DNA from: Fimimonas sp045644945 | GTDB taxonomy: Bacteria; Bacillota; Clostridia; Christensenellales; CAG-314 | DNA: 64,000 nucleotides | NCBI GenBank assembly: GCA_045644945.1 | Contig: JAZRHU010000074.1 | Span: 4,795 to 68,794, forward strand | Direction: 5' to 3' | Part shown: positions 1-8,160 of the stretch, one piece after another | Position numbering within the stretch: position 1 is the stretch's first letter | How the letters are laid out: each line of letters begins with the position of its first letter | Made by a program: the position numbers and the translations under genes | The notes under the pieces: model-generated | What the model was told of the DNA's origin: nothing | The model's input: only the letters and a program-made list of their open reading frames with translations | Databases searched by the model: none

Positions 1-143
1 TGCAAACGTCTTTGAATGCTCTTGGCAACGAGCAAGCGCTTACAAATGCGCTACTTGACAAAGTTGCCACAAGTAGTGATGCACTCGTCAACGACCTCAA
101 CTACGTGATGGGTTACAAGGCGCCCTACTATCTCAAAAAGTAA
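1..143 (+). CDS. C-terminal end of an unidentified protein (partial)
   Basis: An open frame runs in from the left edge and stops at the TAA at 141-143. Only about 46 residues are visible: a polar, probably helical stretch rich in Asn, Ala and Leu, ending in a Tyr-rich tail (YKAPYYLKK). I do not recognise the family. The next gene starts 15 bases downstream behind a GGAG ribosome-binding site, so this may be the preceding gene of the same operon. Confidence 0.55.
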   Translation, partial: QTSLNALGNEQALTNALLDKVATSSDALVNDLNYVMGYKAPYYLKK

Positions 144-158
144 CACCATTGGAGAAAC

Positions 159-908
159 ATGAACAAACTTGGCAAATGGCTAAAAACTGAATATATGGAA
201 ACAAAGTTGCTTCTACGTTGCGTGCCTGCAAGCGTGGTGACGTTGTTTGTTGTAAGTGTCATTTGCATGAACATCTTGGCAAACAAAACGCTTGTGCAAC
301 TGCCTTGGATTGCGCTGGATGGTGGCATTTTGATATCTTGGCTGTCCTTTATGTGCATGGACATACTCACCAAGCACTTTGGGCCAAAGGCATCCAACCG
401 CATTTCCATCTTGGCGGTGATTGTAAATTTGCTCACTTGCTTGATATTCTACATTGTTAGCATCATCCCATCCAACGCCAACGACTACACCGCTTTGAAC
501 ACACTTTTGGGCGGTACGTGGTTCATTTTGGTGGGTAGCACCATTGCTTTTGTGTGCTCCTCATTCATCAACAACGGGCTCAACTTTGTTGTGGGCAAGT
601 GCTTCAAAAACAATCCCGATGGCAAGCTTGCATTTGCGTGCCGAAGTTACGTATCCACCTTTGTGGGACAATTTTTGGACAATTTGATTTTCTCCGTGAT
701 TGTATTCATGGGGTTTGCGCCCATCTTTTGGGACGGATTTTGTTGGACCTTTGTTCAATGCGCGATGTGCGCGTTGACAGGGGCCGTTGCGGAACTAATT
801 TTGGAAATTGTGTTTTCGCCCATCGCATACAAAATCTCCCAAAAATGGAAAAATGACGGCGTTGGCAAGGAATACTTGGACTACATCGCCAAAGGACATC
901 AACAATGA
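159..908 (+). CDS. VUT family (YhhQ-like) queuosine precursor transporter
   Basis: This 249-residue integral membrane protein has about six hydrophobic segments and looks like the VUT/YhhQ family, which imports preQ0/preQ1 or queuine for tRNA queuosine. Family-like features are the polar motif DILTKHFGPKASNR after the second membrane segment and the conserved stretch around residues 165-180 (SYVSTFVGQFLDN). The start is set by GGAG five bases upstream. The stop overlaps the next gene's start by four bases (ATGA), so the two are translationally coupled. A tgt gene, which uses the same precursor, lies at the far end of the window. The exact substrate cannot be read from sequence. Confidence 0.85.
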   Translation: MNKLGKWLKTEYMETKLLLRCVPASVVTLFVVSVICMNILANKTLVQLPWIALDGGILISWLSFMCMDILTKHFGPKASNRISILAVIVNLLTCLIFYIVSIIPSNANDYTALNTLLGGTWFILVGSTIAFVCSSFINNGLNFVVGKCFKNNPDGKLAFACRSYVSTFVGQFLDNLIFSVIVFMGFAPIFWDGFCWTFVQCAMCALTGAVAELILEIVFSPIAYKISQKWKNDGVGKEYLDYIAKGHQQ

Positions 909-1558
909 AAGTTTTAGTAACAGGTACATCTCAAGGAATTGGCAAGGCCATTGCCGAGTTATTTTTGGCAAAGGGCCACAACGTTGTGGGAATTGATAGG
1001 CAACGTGGCACTATCGCACACGCAAACTACATCCACCACCAAGTGGACGTGCGCGACTACCAAAACTTGCCACAAGTTGACGGAGTGGAAATTCTCATCA
1101 ACAATGCCGGCACCCAAAACGAAGCGGATATCGACATCAACTTGAAAGCACTTGTGCACATCACGGAAAAATACGGTGTGCAACCAAACATCAAGTCCAT
1201 ATTGAACATTGGCTCAGCAAGCGCACACACTGGTTCGGAGTTCCCCGAGTACGTTGCAAGTAAGGGTGGCGTGATGGCCTACACCAAAAACGTTGCGCAA
1301 CGTGTTGCAAAATTTGGCGCAACATGCAACAGTTTGGACCCCGGTGGAGTGCTTACACCGCTGAACGATTGCGTGGTTAACGATACCGAACTTTGGGCGC
1401 AAATCATGGACCAAACTCCATTGAAGCGCTGGGCCACCGCGGACGAAATTGCCGAGTGGGCATACTTTTTGACGGTCACAAACAAGTTTTGCACCGGCCA
1501 AAGCATTTTGGTAGACGGTGGCGAAAGCATCAACTACCACTTTGTGTGGAAGGAGTAG
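905..1558 (+). CDS. Short-chain dehydrogenase/reductase (SDR)
   Basis: This is a 217-residue classical SDR oxidoreductase that should bind NAD(P)H through an N-terminal Rossmann fold. It shows the glycine-rich motif TGTSQGIGKA at the N-terminus, the structural NNAG motif near residue 65, a Ser in IGSASAH, and the catalytic YVASK (Tyr-x3-Lys). It is slightly shorter than the usual 245-250 residues because the loops after the NAD site are compact. The substrate is unknown. It overlaps the VUT gene by four bases. Its last 25 coding bases are duplicated at 2066-2090, downstream of the next gene (see findings). Confidence 0.85.
   Translation: MKVLVTGTSQGIGKAIAELFLAKGHNVVGIDRQRGTIAHANYIHHQVDVRDYQNLPQVDGVEILINNAGTQNEADIDINLKALVHITEKYGVQPNIKSILNIGSASAHTGSEFPEYVASKGGVMAYTKNVAQRVAKFGATCNSLDPGGVLTPLNDCVVNDTELWAQIMDQTPLKRWATADEIAEWAYFLTVTNKFCTGQSILVDGGESINYHFVWKE
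1524..1548 (+). repeat. Copy 1 of a 25-bp direct repeat (SDR 3' end)
   Basis: These 25 bases lie inside the last codons of the SDR gene and recur without mismatch at 2066-2090. This is the left boundary of the first cassette unit. Confidence 0.9.
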
Positions 1559-1561
1559 ACT

Positions 1562-2032
1562 ATGGATGAAAATAACAAAGGTACTGTTGTTGCGGTAAAA
1601 TACTTAGCGCCTGAGCTGTACATTAGTTTGTTTTTTTCCCTTTTAGTAACATTTATGTCTAGTGTGGCGTTCTACCTAGAACCCGAGCGAATTTTATTAC
1701 TCGTGTTAGGATTAGCATTCTCTCTTGGAGTCATTATTACATTGCTCAAAATGATAGAGTATTGGATACGACCAACTGCCGTAATAAAGGACTTTGGCGA
1801 TAGATTTACTGTTTACTACGCATTGGGAAAAACAAGAACTTTTAGATATGACGAAGTTCAGGAGTTTGTTGCTATAAAATTTACTAGAGACAATGAAGCA
1901 GGTGTAAAGCATGGTGCTTTAGTTTTCAAATCATATGGTAGGACATACAGAACCGGAGTGATTAAATATGTGGACACTGTCCGAATGATACTAAACGGCA
2001 AACGCCCCTACTACCCAAAACAACAATTATAG
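1562..2032 (+). CDS. Small membrane protein with a possible PH-like domain
   Basis: This 156-residue protein has two hydrophobic segments (about residues 17-40 and 44-66). They are followed by a soluble beta-rich C-terminal half of about 85 residues that resembles bacterial PH-like (YcxB-type) domains by pattern only. It starts three bases after the SDR stop, using GGAG in the SDR's final codons. Codon use is more AT-rich than in the SDR, consistent with recent acquisition. It is flanked by the two arms of a duplicated cassette. Its function is unknown. Confidence 0.65.
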   Translation: MDENNKGTVVAVKYLAPELYISLFFSLLVTFMSSVAFYLEPERILLLVLGLAFSLGVIITLLKMIEYWIRPTAVIKDFGDRFTVYYALGKTRTFRYDEVQEFVAIKFTRDNEAGVKHGALVFKSYGRTYRTGVIKYVDTVRMILNGKRPYYPKQQL

Positions 2033-2037
2033 TTTAT

Positions 2038-2057
2038 AATAAGAAATGCGTGACGAA
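2038..2057 (+). repeat. Copy 1 of a 20-bp terminator-arm repeat
   Basis: Twenty bases just after the 1562-2032 gene are identical to 3002-3021, where they form the left arm of an intrinsic terminator. At this copy the right arm is missing and the sequence passes within eight bases into the second copy of the SDR 3' end. Confidence 0.88.
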
Positions 2058-2065
2058 ATGTCACA

Positions 2066-2090
2066 AAAGCATCAACTACCACTTTGTGTG
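2066..2090 (+). repeat. Copy 2 of the 25-bp SDR 3'-end repeat
   Basis: This is an exact copy of 1524-1548 in non-coding sequence between two small genes. It is a fragment of the SDR coding end with no open frame of its own and marks the left boundary of the second cassette unit. Confidence 0.9.
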
Positions 2091-2130
2091 AAAAAGCAGG
2101 CAATTGGGCATAATTTTAGTTTGAGAAAGT

Positions 2131-2988
2131 ATGAAAAACTGGAAATTTAGAACAATTTTTATATTGGTAATTATACTTGGCGTTGTACTACAATTTTTGC
2201 GTTTGTGGTTGAGCGATGCTAAGTGGCTATCATACATTGGCTCGCCCCTAATGTGCGTGGGTATTGTTTTGTTGGTAAGTTCCTTTAGTTACGGAAAGGG
2301 CACAAAAATTGTCAACGCTAACAAAGTACCACCAATAGCACCAAGAACTGACGAGGAAGTATTTATAGACAATCACAAGTACTGCGATTTGCAAGATTTT
2401 GAAAAGTGCTTGAAACTTTTTTACTCTCCTGATAGCAAAAGTAGGTTGGTTATCTATCAACCAAGTGATGGTCGTGTACTGGCAAGATTGCAAGTGCTTG
2501 AAACATACGATTGTGACATCACAGCTAATATTATTCACTGTGCACATTGGCGAACCATTGCTGGCAAAGATAGTCACTACGCTGATGTTGACACCGCTTT
2601 GAAAGACTACGAAAACGAGTTGAACAAAGGGTACGAAGCGGAAAGAGTGGATGAGCTTGCGCCCTATGTTTGGGACGGCCATCAAGAGTATATTGCAGAA
2701 ATAACTTGGCTAACAGAGGCACAAGGGGGACGGAAAAACATTCCATCTGGAAGCAGGTACTGGCCACAAGTGATAGTGATTGGATCGAATAGTGATATAC
2801 CACAATACAGCATCATATTGAGAAACATTGCGGGTATCTCAAAGTACAAAACTAATGCATTTGTAAAATACGCCTTTCCTGGTGCACCTAACGATTTGCG
2901 CGAAAACGTAAAATTTTACGTATGCGAAGGAAATCGAAAAGTGGCTAAAGGTATCATCAAATGCAAAAGAGAAAATATTGATGTTTAG
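2131..2988 (+). CDS. Membrane-anchored protein with an EF-Tu domain-3-like C-terminus
   Basis: This 285-residue protein has two N-terminal hydrophobic segments (about residues 8-25 and 35-52) followed by a soluble region. The C-terminal 90 residues resemble the third, beta-barrel domain of elongation factor Tu: an EITWLTEAQGGRKNIPSG block, later a Pro-Gln-Val strand, and a final FYVCEGNRKVAKGIIK strand. There is no GTPase domain, so it is not a translation factor. The function is unknown. Gene and flanks form the second unit of a duplicated cassette, and base composition is AT-rich like the preceding small gene. Confidence 0.6.
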   Translation: MKNWKFRTIFILVIILGVVLQFLRLWLSDAKWLSYIGSPLMCVGIVLLVSSFSYGKGTKIVNANKVPPIAPRTDEEVFIDNHKYCDLQDFEKCLKLFYSPDSKSRLVIYQPSDGRVLARLQVLETYDCDITANIIHCAHWRTIAGKDSHYADVDTALKDYENELNKGYEAERVDELAPYVWDGHQEYIAEITWLTEAQGGRKNIPSGSRYWPQVIVIGSNSDIPQYSIILRNIAGISKYKTNAFVKYAFPGAPNDLRENVKFYVCEGNRKVAKGIIKCKRENIDV

Positions 2989-3007
2989 TAAAGATTACAT
3001 AAATAAG

Positions 3008-3037
3008 AAATGCGTGACGAATTTCGTCACGCATTTT
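3008..3037 (+). terminator. Intrinsic terminator, convergent genes
   Basis: A near-perfect hairpin (stem AAATGCGTGACGA with its complement, three-base loop) ends in TTTT. It separates the plus-strand cassette from the convergent minus-strand gene at 3072. Confidence 0.8.
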
Positions 3038-3071
3038 GTTTTTGCCTACATGTTAGGTGGCAAATGTTGCA

Positions 3072-3722
3072 CTACTTTTGTTGTGTTTTGTCTGCTTGCT
3101 CGGCGGTGAAGCTTTGCATGGTTTTGTCCAAGATGTCTAGGCAGGAGCCAATGCTTTGGTCATCGATGATGCCATTTAGCAAGTTGGCAAGCTTGCAACG
3201 TTTTTCAACATCGGGGATATCCTGCGAGTAGATACTTTGGGCGTTTTGGCAAACAAGTTTTACCGAAGCAACAAAGTCGGTCAAGGTCATTTCCTTGTTC
3301 AACAGTTTTTGACGCGCACTGCCAAAGTACAAAATTTGGGTGTAGAACGCGCCAAACAAGTCGTCCTTCAAAATGCTTTTCATGCTTTTGCCGGAAAGGG
3401 AGGAAACAAACTTGAAAATTACCGTTGCAAGTGCGCCGATGGTTGCAGTATCAACTGCGCCGGCCATCAAAACGGCAAAGGTAAACTGGGTAACACGCTT
3501 TACAAAGATTGCATCCACCACTGCGCAGACTGCACCAAACACAAAGGGAAGTAGTACGGCAAAGTCGAACTTGTGGAGGATGTCCACATCCACCTTGTTT
3601 ACAAACAGTTTTTTGCACAGTTGGGTGGCAAGGCAAGTTACCACGGCGTACATCAAAAAGTAGGCGTTTTCGCTGTTTTTGATAAAGTTAAACAGCGACT
3701 GAATGAAAGTTTCAAAATCCAT
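3072..3722 (-). CDS. Hypothetical membrane protein
   Basis: This 216-residue protein has about three hydrophobic segments in its first 110 residues (around 18-35, 53-72 and 78-105). A polar, probably helical cytoplasmic C-terminus with three scattered Cys follows. I do not recognise a family. AAGGAG lies ten bases before the ATG. It is an isolated minus-strand gene between two terminators, so it is probably monocistronic. Confidence 0.6.
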   Translation of the reverse strand: MDFETFIQSLFNFIKNSENAYFLMYAVVTCLATQLCKKLFVNKVDVDILHKFDFAVLLPFVFGAVCAVVDAIFVKRVTQFTFAVLMAGAVDTATIGALATVIFKFVSSLSGKSMKSILKDDLFGAFYTQILYFGSARQKLLNKEMTLTDFVASVKLVCQNAQSIYSQDIPDVEKRCKLANLLNGIIDDQSIGSCLDILDKTMQSFTAEQADKTQQK

Positions 3723-3796
3723 TTTTGTGATTCTCCTTTGGAAAGGACAATCCCAAACCTTTCATGTATTTTTGTCACAAAGTGGCTTTGAGGCAA

Positions 3797-3826
3797 CAAA
3801 AAAGCGTCAACCTTTGTGACGCTTTG
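3797..3826 (-). terminator. Intrinsic terminator
   Basis: On the minus strand, AAGCGTCA pairs with TGACGCTT around a seven-base loop, then TTTTTTG. It lies just after the end of the 3865-4545 gene. Confidence 0.8.
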
Positions 3827-3864
3827 ATTGTACTATACGATTTTTTGTTTTGCAACATTATGTG

Positions 3865-4545
3865 TCAAAAATTTGTTTTTGTTAAGGTGAGTGTTTTTAC
3901 AAAGTAGTTTGTGGAAATGTACTTGTCATCCGCTATCACTTTGTGCTCCAAGGTGGATTGGTCCGCCAGTAAAAAGGTGTGGTCAAACTTGTTGACACCA
4001 ATTGCAACGTCATTTTCCACAATCACGTCAAACGCCATGAGCAAATGCGTGTAGTGGTAGGTTTCTATCAATTTGTCCGGCTTGGTGCCATTGCCCTTTT
4101 TGTACTGCAATGAGGTTTGTGTGATGACGTAGTCTTTGGCAATGTCCAAGGCACACTCGGGCAGGTCGTACTTGAGCAAAAAGTAGTCCTTGGATGTGCT
4201 TGAGTAGTCACTACCATCGTACCAATGGGCTTTTGGGGTATCAAGTGTGCAAATGACGTAGCTGTGTTCGTACTTGCCTGTGCCTTGCACTACTGCACCA
4301 ACAAAGTTGCCGTTTGCAACAAGGATGTTTTGCAAAGTGATTGGGTAGTAGTTTGTCCAACTGTCGGAGTAGTTATCGTTAAAGTCGGTACTTTCGCTTT
4401 CGCCATGCAGTTTGACGTAGTAATACTTGGCTTGATCCATCAACCTTTGGCAATCGGCTTGGGTGTACTCCGCCAATTTGAGATATTGTTTGTGATAGGT
4501 GACAATTTCGCAATCTTGTTGCGTTGCAATTGTGTAGAGTTTCAT
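3865..4545 (-). CDS. Hypothetical soluble protein
   Basis: This protein of about 226 residues is rich in Tyr, Asp and Thr, with no signal peptide, membrane segment or recognisable motif. The start is uncertain. The ATG at 4545 has no clear ribosome-binding site, and an in-frame TTG at 4563 has only a weak GGA four bases upstream. A mixed alpha/beta fold seems likely from the spacing of hydrophobic residues. No function is proposed. Confidence 0.6.
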   Translation of the reverse strand: MKLYTIATQQDCEIVTYHKQYLKLAEYTQADCQRLMDQAKYYYVKLHGESESTDFNDNYSDSWTNYYPITLQNILVANGNFVGAVVQGTGKYEHSYVICTLDTPKAHWYDGSDYSSTSKDYFLLKYDLPECALDIAKDYVITQTSLQYKKGNGTKPDKLIETYHYTHLLMAFDVIVENDVAIGVNKFDHTFLLADQSTLEHKVIADDKYISTNYFVKTLTLTKTNF

Positions 4546-4655
4546 AGATAGCTTTTGAGTCAATCATCCAAGTTTCTGTGATTGAGGTTTAACTGCAGTT
4601 TGCAAATTTACATGCAATTTGCAAGCATATTTTGCAAAAATCGGGGGTACGTGTT

Positions 4656-5453
4656 CTATTTCTTGTCGGCAATGGTAAGTTTGTAGATGTCGTTTTTGGG
4701 AACGTTGCGGTCCTTTGCTACTGCCTTGATGGCATCTTTTTGCGACATGCCACCCTTGATGTAGTAATCGAGGTGCTCTTGCACGGATAGCTCGCACAAG
4801 GCGTTTGTTTGGTTTTCCGCACGGTTTACAACAAGCACAAACTCGCCCTTGGTGTCGTCGATGACGTCGCTAAGATGGCAAAAACGCACACGTTCGTGGG
4901 ACTTGGAAAGTTCCTTTACAAGACAGCACTCGCGGTCGCCAAGGCGCTCGCAAAGGTAGGCCATGTTTTCTTGGATGTCGTGCACGGCCAAGTAGAAAAT
5001 GGCAACGCCAACGGAGCCATCCAAAAGTTTTTCGCGGTCCTTCTTTTTTTCCGGCAAAAAGCCGTAGTAGGTAAAGGGTGGTTGGTAGCCGGAAAGCACA
5101 AAGGCGTTTACAAATGCGCTTGGGCCGGAAATAACTGTGTAAGGCAGGTTACGCTCCTTGAGTGCATTTACCAAAATGTTACCGGGGTCGTTGATACCTG
5201 GCATGCCTGCATCGGAAATTAGCGCAATATCATCGCCACGCTCGGCAAAGGACAACACAAAATCCAAACTCATTTTTTCGTTGAATTTGTGGTAACTATA
5301 CAGCGGTTTGCCTGTGATGCCGTAGTGGGAAAGTAGCACTTGCGAGTGGCGTGTGTCTTCGCAAAAGATTGCGGAAACGTTTTTTAGTGTTTCCACCGCG
5401 CGGTGTGTGATTTCCGCAAGATTTCCAATGGGTGTTGCAACAAGATATACCAT
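4656..5453 (-). CDS. rsmI: 16S rRNA (cytidine-1402 2'-O)-methyltransferase
   Basis: RsmI uses S-adenosylmethionine to 2'-O-methylate C1402 in the decoding centre of 16S rRNA. The 265-residue protein begins with the family's YLVATPIGNL block and has the EDTRHS motif near residue 36. The SDAGMPGINDPG motif near residue 82 corresponds to the cofactor pocket of tetrapyrrole-methylase-fold enzymes. It is close to the usual 275-290 residues. AAGGAA precedes the ATG. It follows trmN6 by about 50 bases on the same strand, a common pairing of rRNA and tRNA methylases in Firmicutes. Confidence 0.95.
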   Translation of the reverse strand: MVYLVATPIGNLAEITHRAVETLKNVSAIFCEDTRHSQVLLSHYGITGKPLYSYHKFNEKMSLDFVLSFAERGDDIALISDAGMPGINDPGNILVNALKERNLPYTVISGPSAFVNAFVLSGYQPPFTYYGFLPEKKKDREKLLDGSVGVAIFYLAVHDIQENMAYLCERLGDRECCLVKELSKSHERVRFCHLSDVIDDTKGEFVLVVNRAENQTNALCELSVQEHLDYYIKGGMSQKDAIKAVAKDRNVPKNDIYKLTIADKK

Positions 5454-5505
5454 AATAGCTGTTCCTTTTGTTGATTTTTTGGGGATACGTGGTTGATTTT
5501 GAGCA

Positions 5506-6243
5506 CTACTCTGTCAAGCCGTAGTAAGCTTTGGCTTGTGGGGTGTAGTTGCCGTGTTCGTCACAGATGTACATTGGCGCGTGCAAAATGCAGTCACTTT
5601 CTCCACCCTTCACACCACGCACAAGCACCAAATTGGGTTGACGATTGGGCGCAGGGCAAACGGGCAAAATCTCCTTGACGGCAATTTTGTTTTGGGCGCA
5701 CAGTGCAACAATTTCCGCAGTTCTGCTTGCTTGGTGCACCAGGTACAAGTTGCCACGATTGTTCAAACACTTGGATGCCGATTGGATGATATCCGCCAAT
5801 GTGGCGCAAATTTCGTGACGGCAAATGGCAAGGTTTTTGTCCAGTTGTTGCTCGCCACTGCCCACCTTGCGATATGGTGGATTGCACACAACAACGTCCG
5901 CTTTGCCACCTACCAATGTGTTGGCAAATTTCAAGTCGCAGTTGACAACTTCAATCACGTCCTGCAAATTGTTCAAAGCAACGCTTCTTGTTGCCATGTC
6001 GGCAAGCTGACTTTGTATTTCCAATGCCAACACCTTTTTGGGGTGCTTTTTGTGGGCAATCAAGATGGAAATAACGCCACTGCCCGTGCCAAACTCCACG
6101 CAAAACTTGCCGGACATATCCTTGCAAAAGTTGGCAAGAAGTACGGCATCGGTGGTAAAGCGATACTCGGTGGCGGACTGGATGAGTTGGAGCCCGTCGC
6201 ATTGCAAATCTTCAATTTTTTCGTTGGGAAGTAAGTTTGTCAT
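5506..6243 (-). CDS. trmN6: tRNA1(Val) (adenine-37 N6)-methyltransferase (TrmN6/YfiC)
   Basis: This is a 245-residue class I SAM-dependent methyltransferase. The SAM-binding loop is VEFGTGSGVISI (about residues 47-58) and the catalytic NPPY motif of N6-adenine methylases lies near residue 120. Such proteins methylate adenine 37 of tRNA-Val; assignment to tRNA rather than another substrate rests on family resemblance and the rsmI neighbour. It starts three bases after the stop of the small membrane protein upstream, so it is probably cotranscribed. Confidence 0.88.
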   Translation of the reverse strand: MTNLLPNEKIEDLQCDGLQLIQSATEYRFTTDAVLLANFCKDMSGKFCVEFGTGSGVISILIAHKKHPKKVLALEIQSQLADMATRSVALNNLQDVIEVVNCDLKFANTLVGGKADVVVCNPPYRKVGSGEQQLDKNLAICRHEICATLADIIQSASKCLNNRGNLYLVHQASRTAEIVALCAQNKIAVKEILPVCPAPNRQPNLVLVRGVKGGESDCILHAPMYICDEHGNYTPQAKAYYGLTE

Positions 6244-6246
6244 ATT

Positions 6247-6558
6247 TTAGAACCATCCACCTGTCAAAGAATAAGTCCAATAGAAAAAGATAAAATCTAT
6301 TGCTAACAAAATAATGTTTGTCAGCAAGCAAACAAGCACGTTTTTAGTTTTTTTGTAGCCAACTATCCACGAAACAACTGTGAGATATATGGGCGAGATC
6401 CATAACGAAGAACGACCAATAACCAAAGCGAAAAGAAATACCATCATCATCGATTCGTCAGCTAGCGACATAAAAGTGAAAAATGTTAATAAAACTGACC
6501 ACAATGGCAAAGCAAAAAATACTAAGGTTTTGATAAGTCCTTTTATTTTTGTCTTCAT
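6247..6558 (-). CDS. Small hydrophobic membrane protein
   Basis: This 103-residue protein has three or four hydrophobic segments and almost no loops. I do not recognise a family. Base composition is clearly more AT-rich than the methylase genes next to it, which suggests an accessory insertion into the operon. AAGGAAT lies upstream of the ATG. Confidence 0.6.
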   Translation of the reverse strand: MKTKIKGLIKTLVFFALPLWSVLLTFFTFMSLADESMMMVFLFALVIGRSSLWISPIYLTVVSWIVGYKKTKNVLVCLLTNIILLAIDFIFFYWTYSLTGGWF

Positions 6559-6591
6559 AGTTGGAGATTCCTTTTGTAAGTAGATATTTAA

Positions 6592-7077
6592 CTAGTCCAC
6601 CACAATAACCTTTTTGCCGATGGAAGTGAGGTATTTTTTGAAGTCGTCCAAGGTTAGCACTACTGTTGCGGTGTTATCGCAAGGGTGAAACTTGACGCGG
6701 TTGGCATTCCAAACACTTTCGTCAATGAGCAAAGGCGCCGAGTAGGTTGCCGTATCCTCGTTGAGATAGGCAAAGGGGGAAACGCTACCGCGGTGCACAC
6801 CAAGGTCATTGAGTAGTTTTTCCTCGGTGGCGAACTCGAATTTGGCACATCCCACAAAGCTTGCAAGGTGGCGCATTTCCGCACGTTTGTCGAAAGGCAA
6901 CACCACAAGGTAAAAGTTGTCGCTCTTTTTGTCCTTGACGTACAAGCTTTTGCAAGACATGCAGTTGTCTACGTGTATCACTTGGCGAGATTCCTCGGTG
7001 GTTACCACCGCTTGATGGCGCAGTAGCTCGTAGGCCACGCCTATTGAGTTGAGATAGTTGGTTACTTTGGTTATCAT
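6592..7077 (-). CDS. YbaK/ProX-type aminoacyl-tRNA deacylase
   Basis: This 161-residue protein resembles the YbaK/PrdX/ProXp family. These enzymes hydrolyse mischarged tRNAs (for example Ala- or Cys-tRNA-Pro) in trans, correcting prolyl-tRNA synthetase errors. Family-like features are the N-terminal helix and YELLRH strand, the CKSLYVKDKK block with the conserved Lys, and the RGSVSPFAYLN loop near residue 97. It is the only gene here with a clear aminoacyl-tRNA proofreading role. The exact substrate cannot be assigned. Confidence 0.8.
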   Translation of the reverse strand: MITKVTNYLNSIGVAYELLRHQAVVTTEESRQVIHVDNCMSCKSLYVKDKKSDNFYLVVLPFDKRAEMRHLASFVGCAKFEFATEEKLLNDLGVHRGSVSPFAYLNEDTATYSAPLLIDESVWNANRVKFHPCDNTATVVLTLDDFKKYLTSIGKKVIVVD

Positions 7078-7159
7078 GATATTAAATAATTTGCAAATTG
7101 TAGTTTAATAGAATCATTATATCACATTTAACAAAAATGTTCTACACATTTGCAACAAA

Positions 7160-7190
7160 AAGAAAAAGTTCCGCATTTGGCGGAACTTCC
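7160..7190 (-). terminator. Intrinsic terminator after cwlD
   Basis: On the minus strand, GAAGTTCCGC pairs with GCGGAACTT around a five-base loop, followed by a T-rich tract. It lies about 140 bases past the cwlD stop. Confidence 0.75.
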
Positions 7191-7192
7191 AC

Positions 7193-7262
7193 GGGACGTC
7201 GAGGACGTCGTCCCCCATAATATTGTTACAAAAATGGCGGGAGGGCAACCCCTCCCCTACGG
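7193..7262. repeat. Two palindromic intergenic repeat elements
   Basis: Two short palindromes occur in tandem. The first is GGGACG-centred, ending GTCCCCC. The second is GGGAGGG-N4-CCCTCCC followed by CTACG. Related palindromes ending CCCCTAC occur at 11719, 25426 and 31633. They lie beyond the cwlD terminator and look like dispersed REP-type sequences. Confidence 0.65.
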
Positions 7263-7329
7263 TTGTTCCCCGCCACAATCTCATAGACATAGCGATCAAA
7301 TGGGTCTTGACAGAGCTTGTAAGCAAGAC

Positions 7330-8031
7330 CTAACTGCACAAATAATTCATCACACCGCTAAAAATAAGGTTGCAAAGGGTTTCGCGGTAGGTGTCCGTTT
7401 TGAGCTGTGCAAGGTCGTTTGCGTTGGAGAAAAATCCGCACTCCACAATGACGCTTGGGCAGGGCATTTCGCGACACATGTAGTAGTCGCCTGCGATTGC
7501 CTCGTGCTTGTTGCCTGTGTGGTTGTTGAAGGTTTGTTGCAAAGCTTTGGCAAGCTTTTCCCCTTCGGTTGCGCCCTTTTGGTAAAACACTTGTGGGCCA
7601 CTGCGCGAAAGTTGTCCTGCAAATTGGTTCATGTGGATGCTAATCACGATGTTGGCATTGCAACCTTCCACCACCTTTTTGCGCGCTTGCATATCGCGGA
7701 GCTTGAAACCCTTGGTGGCAAGTCCGTAGAGCCCATCCTTGTTGGTGCGAGTGTACACCACGTTGAAACCACTGTCTGTTAGCATTTTGCCTAGCGTTTT
7801 GGCGTACTTCAAGTTAAGGTCGCTCTCCTTGGTGCCATCTGGCGCCACCTTGCCACCATCCATACCGCCATGGCCTGCATCAATAACAATTGTGTAGTCC
7901 ACCAGCGAAACGTCTTTTGAAAGTTGTCGCATACACAAAAAGAACACAAGCCCCGCTTGCAATGCCAAAATTAGCAACAAAACCGCCACAATACGGCTAG
8001 ATTTTACCGAAAACACCATAGTTTGCTCCAT
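7330..8031 (-). CDS. cwlD: N-acetylmuramoyl-L-alanine amidase, CwlD type
   Basis: CwlD is a zinc amidase that, during sporulation, cleaves side peptides so that muramic delta-lactam forms in spore cortex. The 233-residue protein has one N-terminal membrane anchor (about residues 13-32) and an Amidase_3 domain. Likely zinc and catalytic residues are His in DAGHGGMDGG (about 53), Glu in ESDLNL, His in SIHMNQF and Glu in VIVECGF. Length matches CwlD. GGAG lies five bases before the ATG. A DnaA-box cluster lies just upstream of this gene. Confidence 0.88.
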   Translation of the reverse strand: MEQTMVFSVKSSRIVAVLLLILALQAGLVFFLCMRQLSKDVSLVDYTIVIDAGHGGMDGGKVAPDGTKESDLNLKYAKTLGKMLTDSGFNVVYTRTNKDGLYGLATKGFKLRDMQARKKVVEGCNANIVISIHMNQFAGQLSRSGPQVFYQKGATEGEKLAKALQQTFNNHTGNKHEAIAGDYYMCREMPCPSVIVECGFFSNANDLAQLKTDTYRETLCNLIFSGVMNYLCS

Positions 8032-8121
8032 CTAAACTCCAAATGCAAAAGGGGCCTTTTGTAGCACCTTTATGACATGTTGGTGCGATTTTCGACACTT
8101 TTCGTGCAAAAATGCGCAAAG

Positions 8122-8160
8122 TTATACACTTATCCACAAAGTTATCCACAGTTATCCACA
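8122..8160 (+). promoter_or_regulatory. DnaA-box cluster
   Basis: Three perfect TTATCCACA boxes start at 8130, 8142 and 8152, and an overlapping near match (TTATACACT) starts at 8122. All point the same way, with spacing close to one helical turn. They lie in the gap between cwlD (-) and the ferritin-like gene (+). No dnaA, dnaN or other origin gene is nearby, and gene strand does not switch here. A regulatory or titration cluster is therefore more likely than oriC. Confidence 0.75.
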
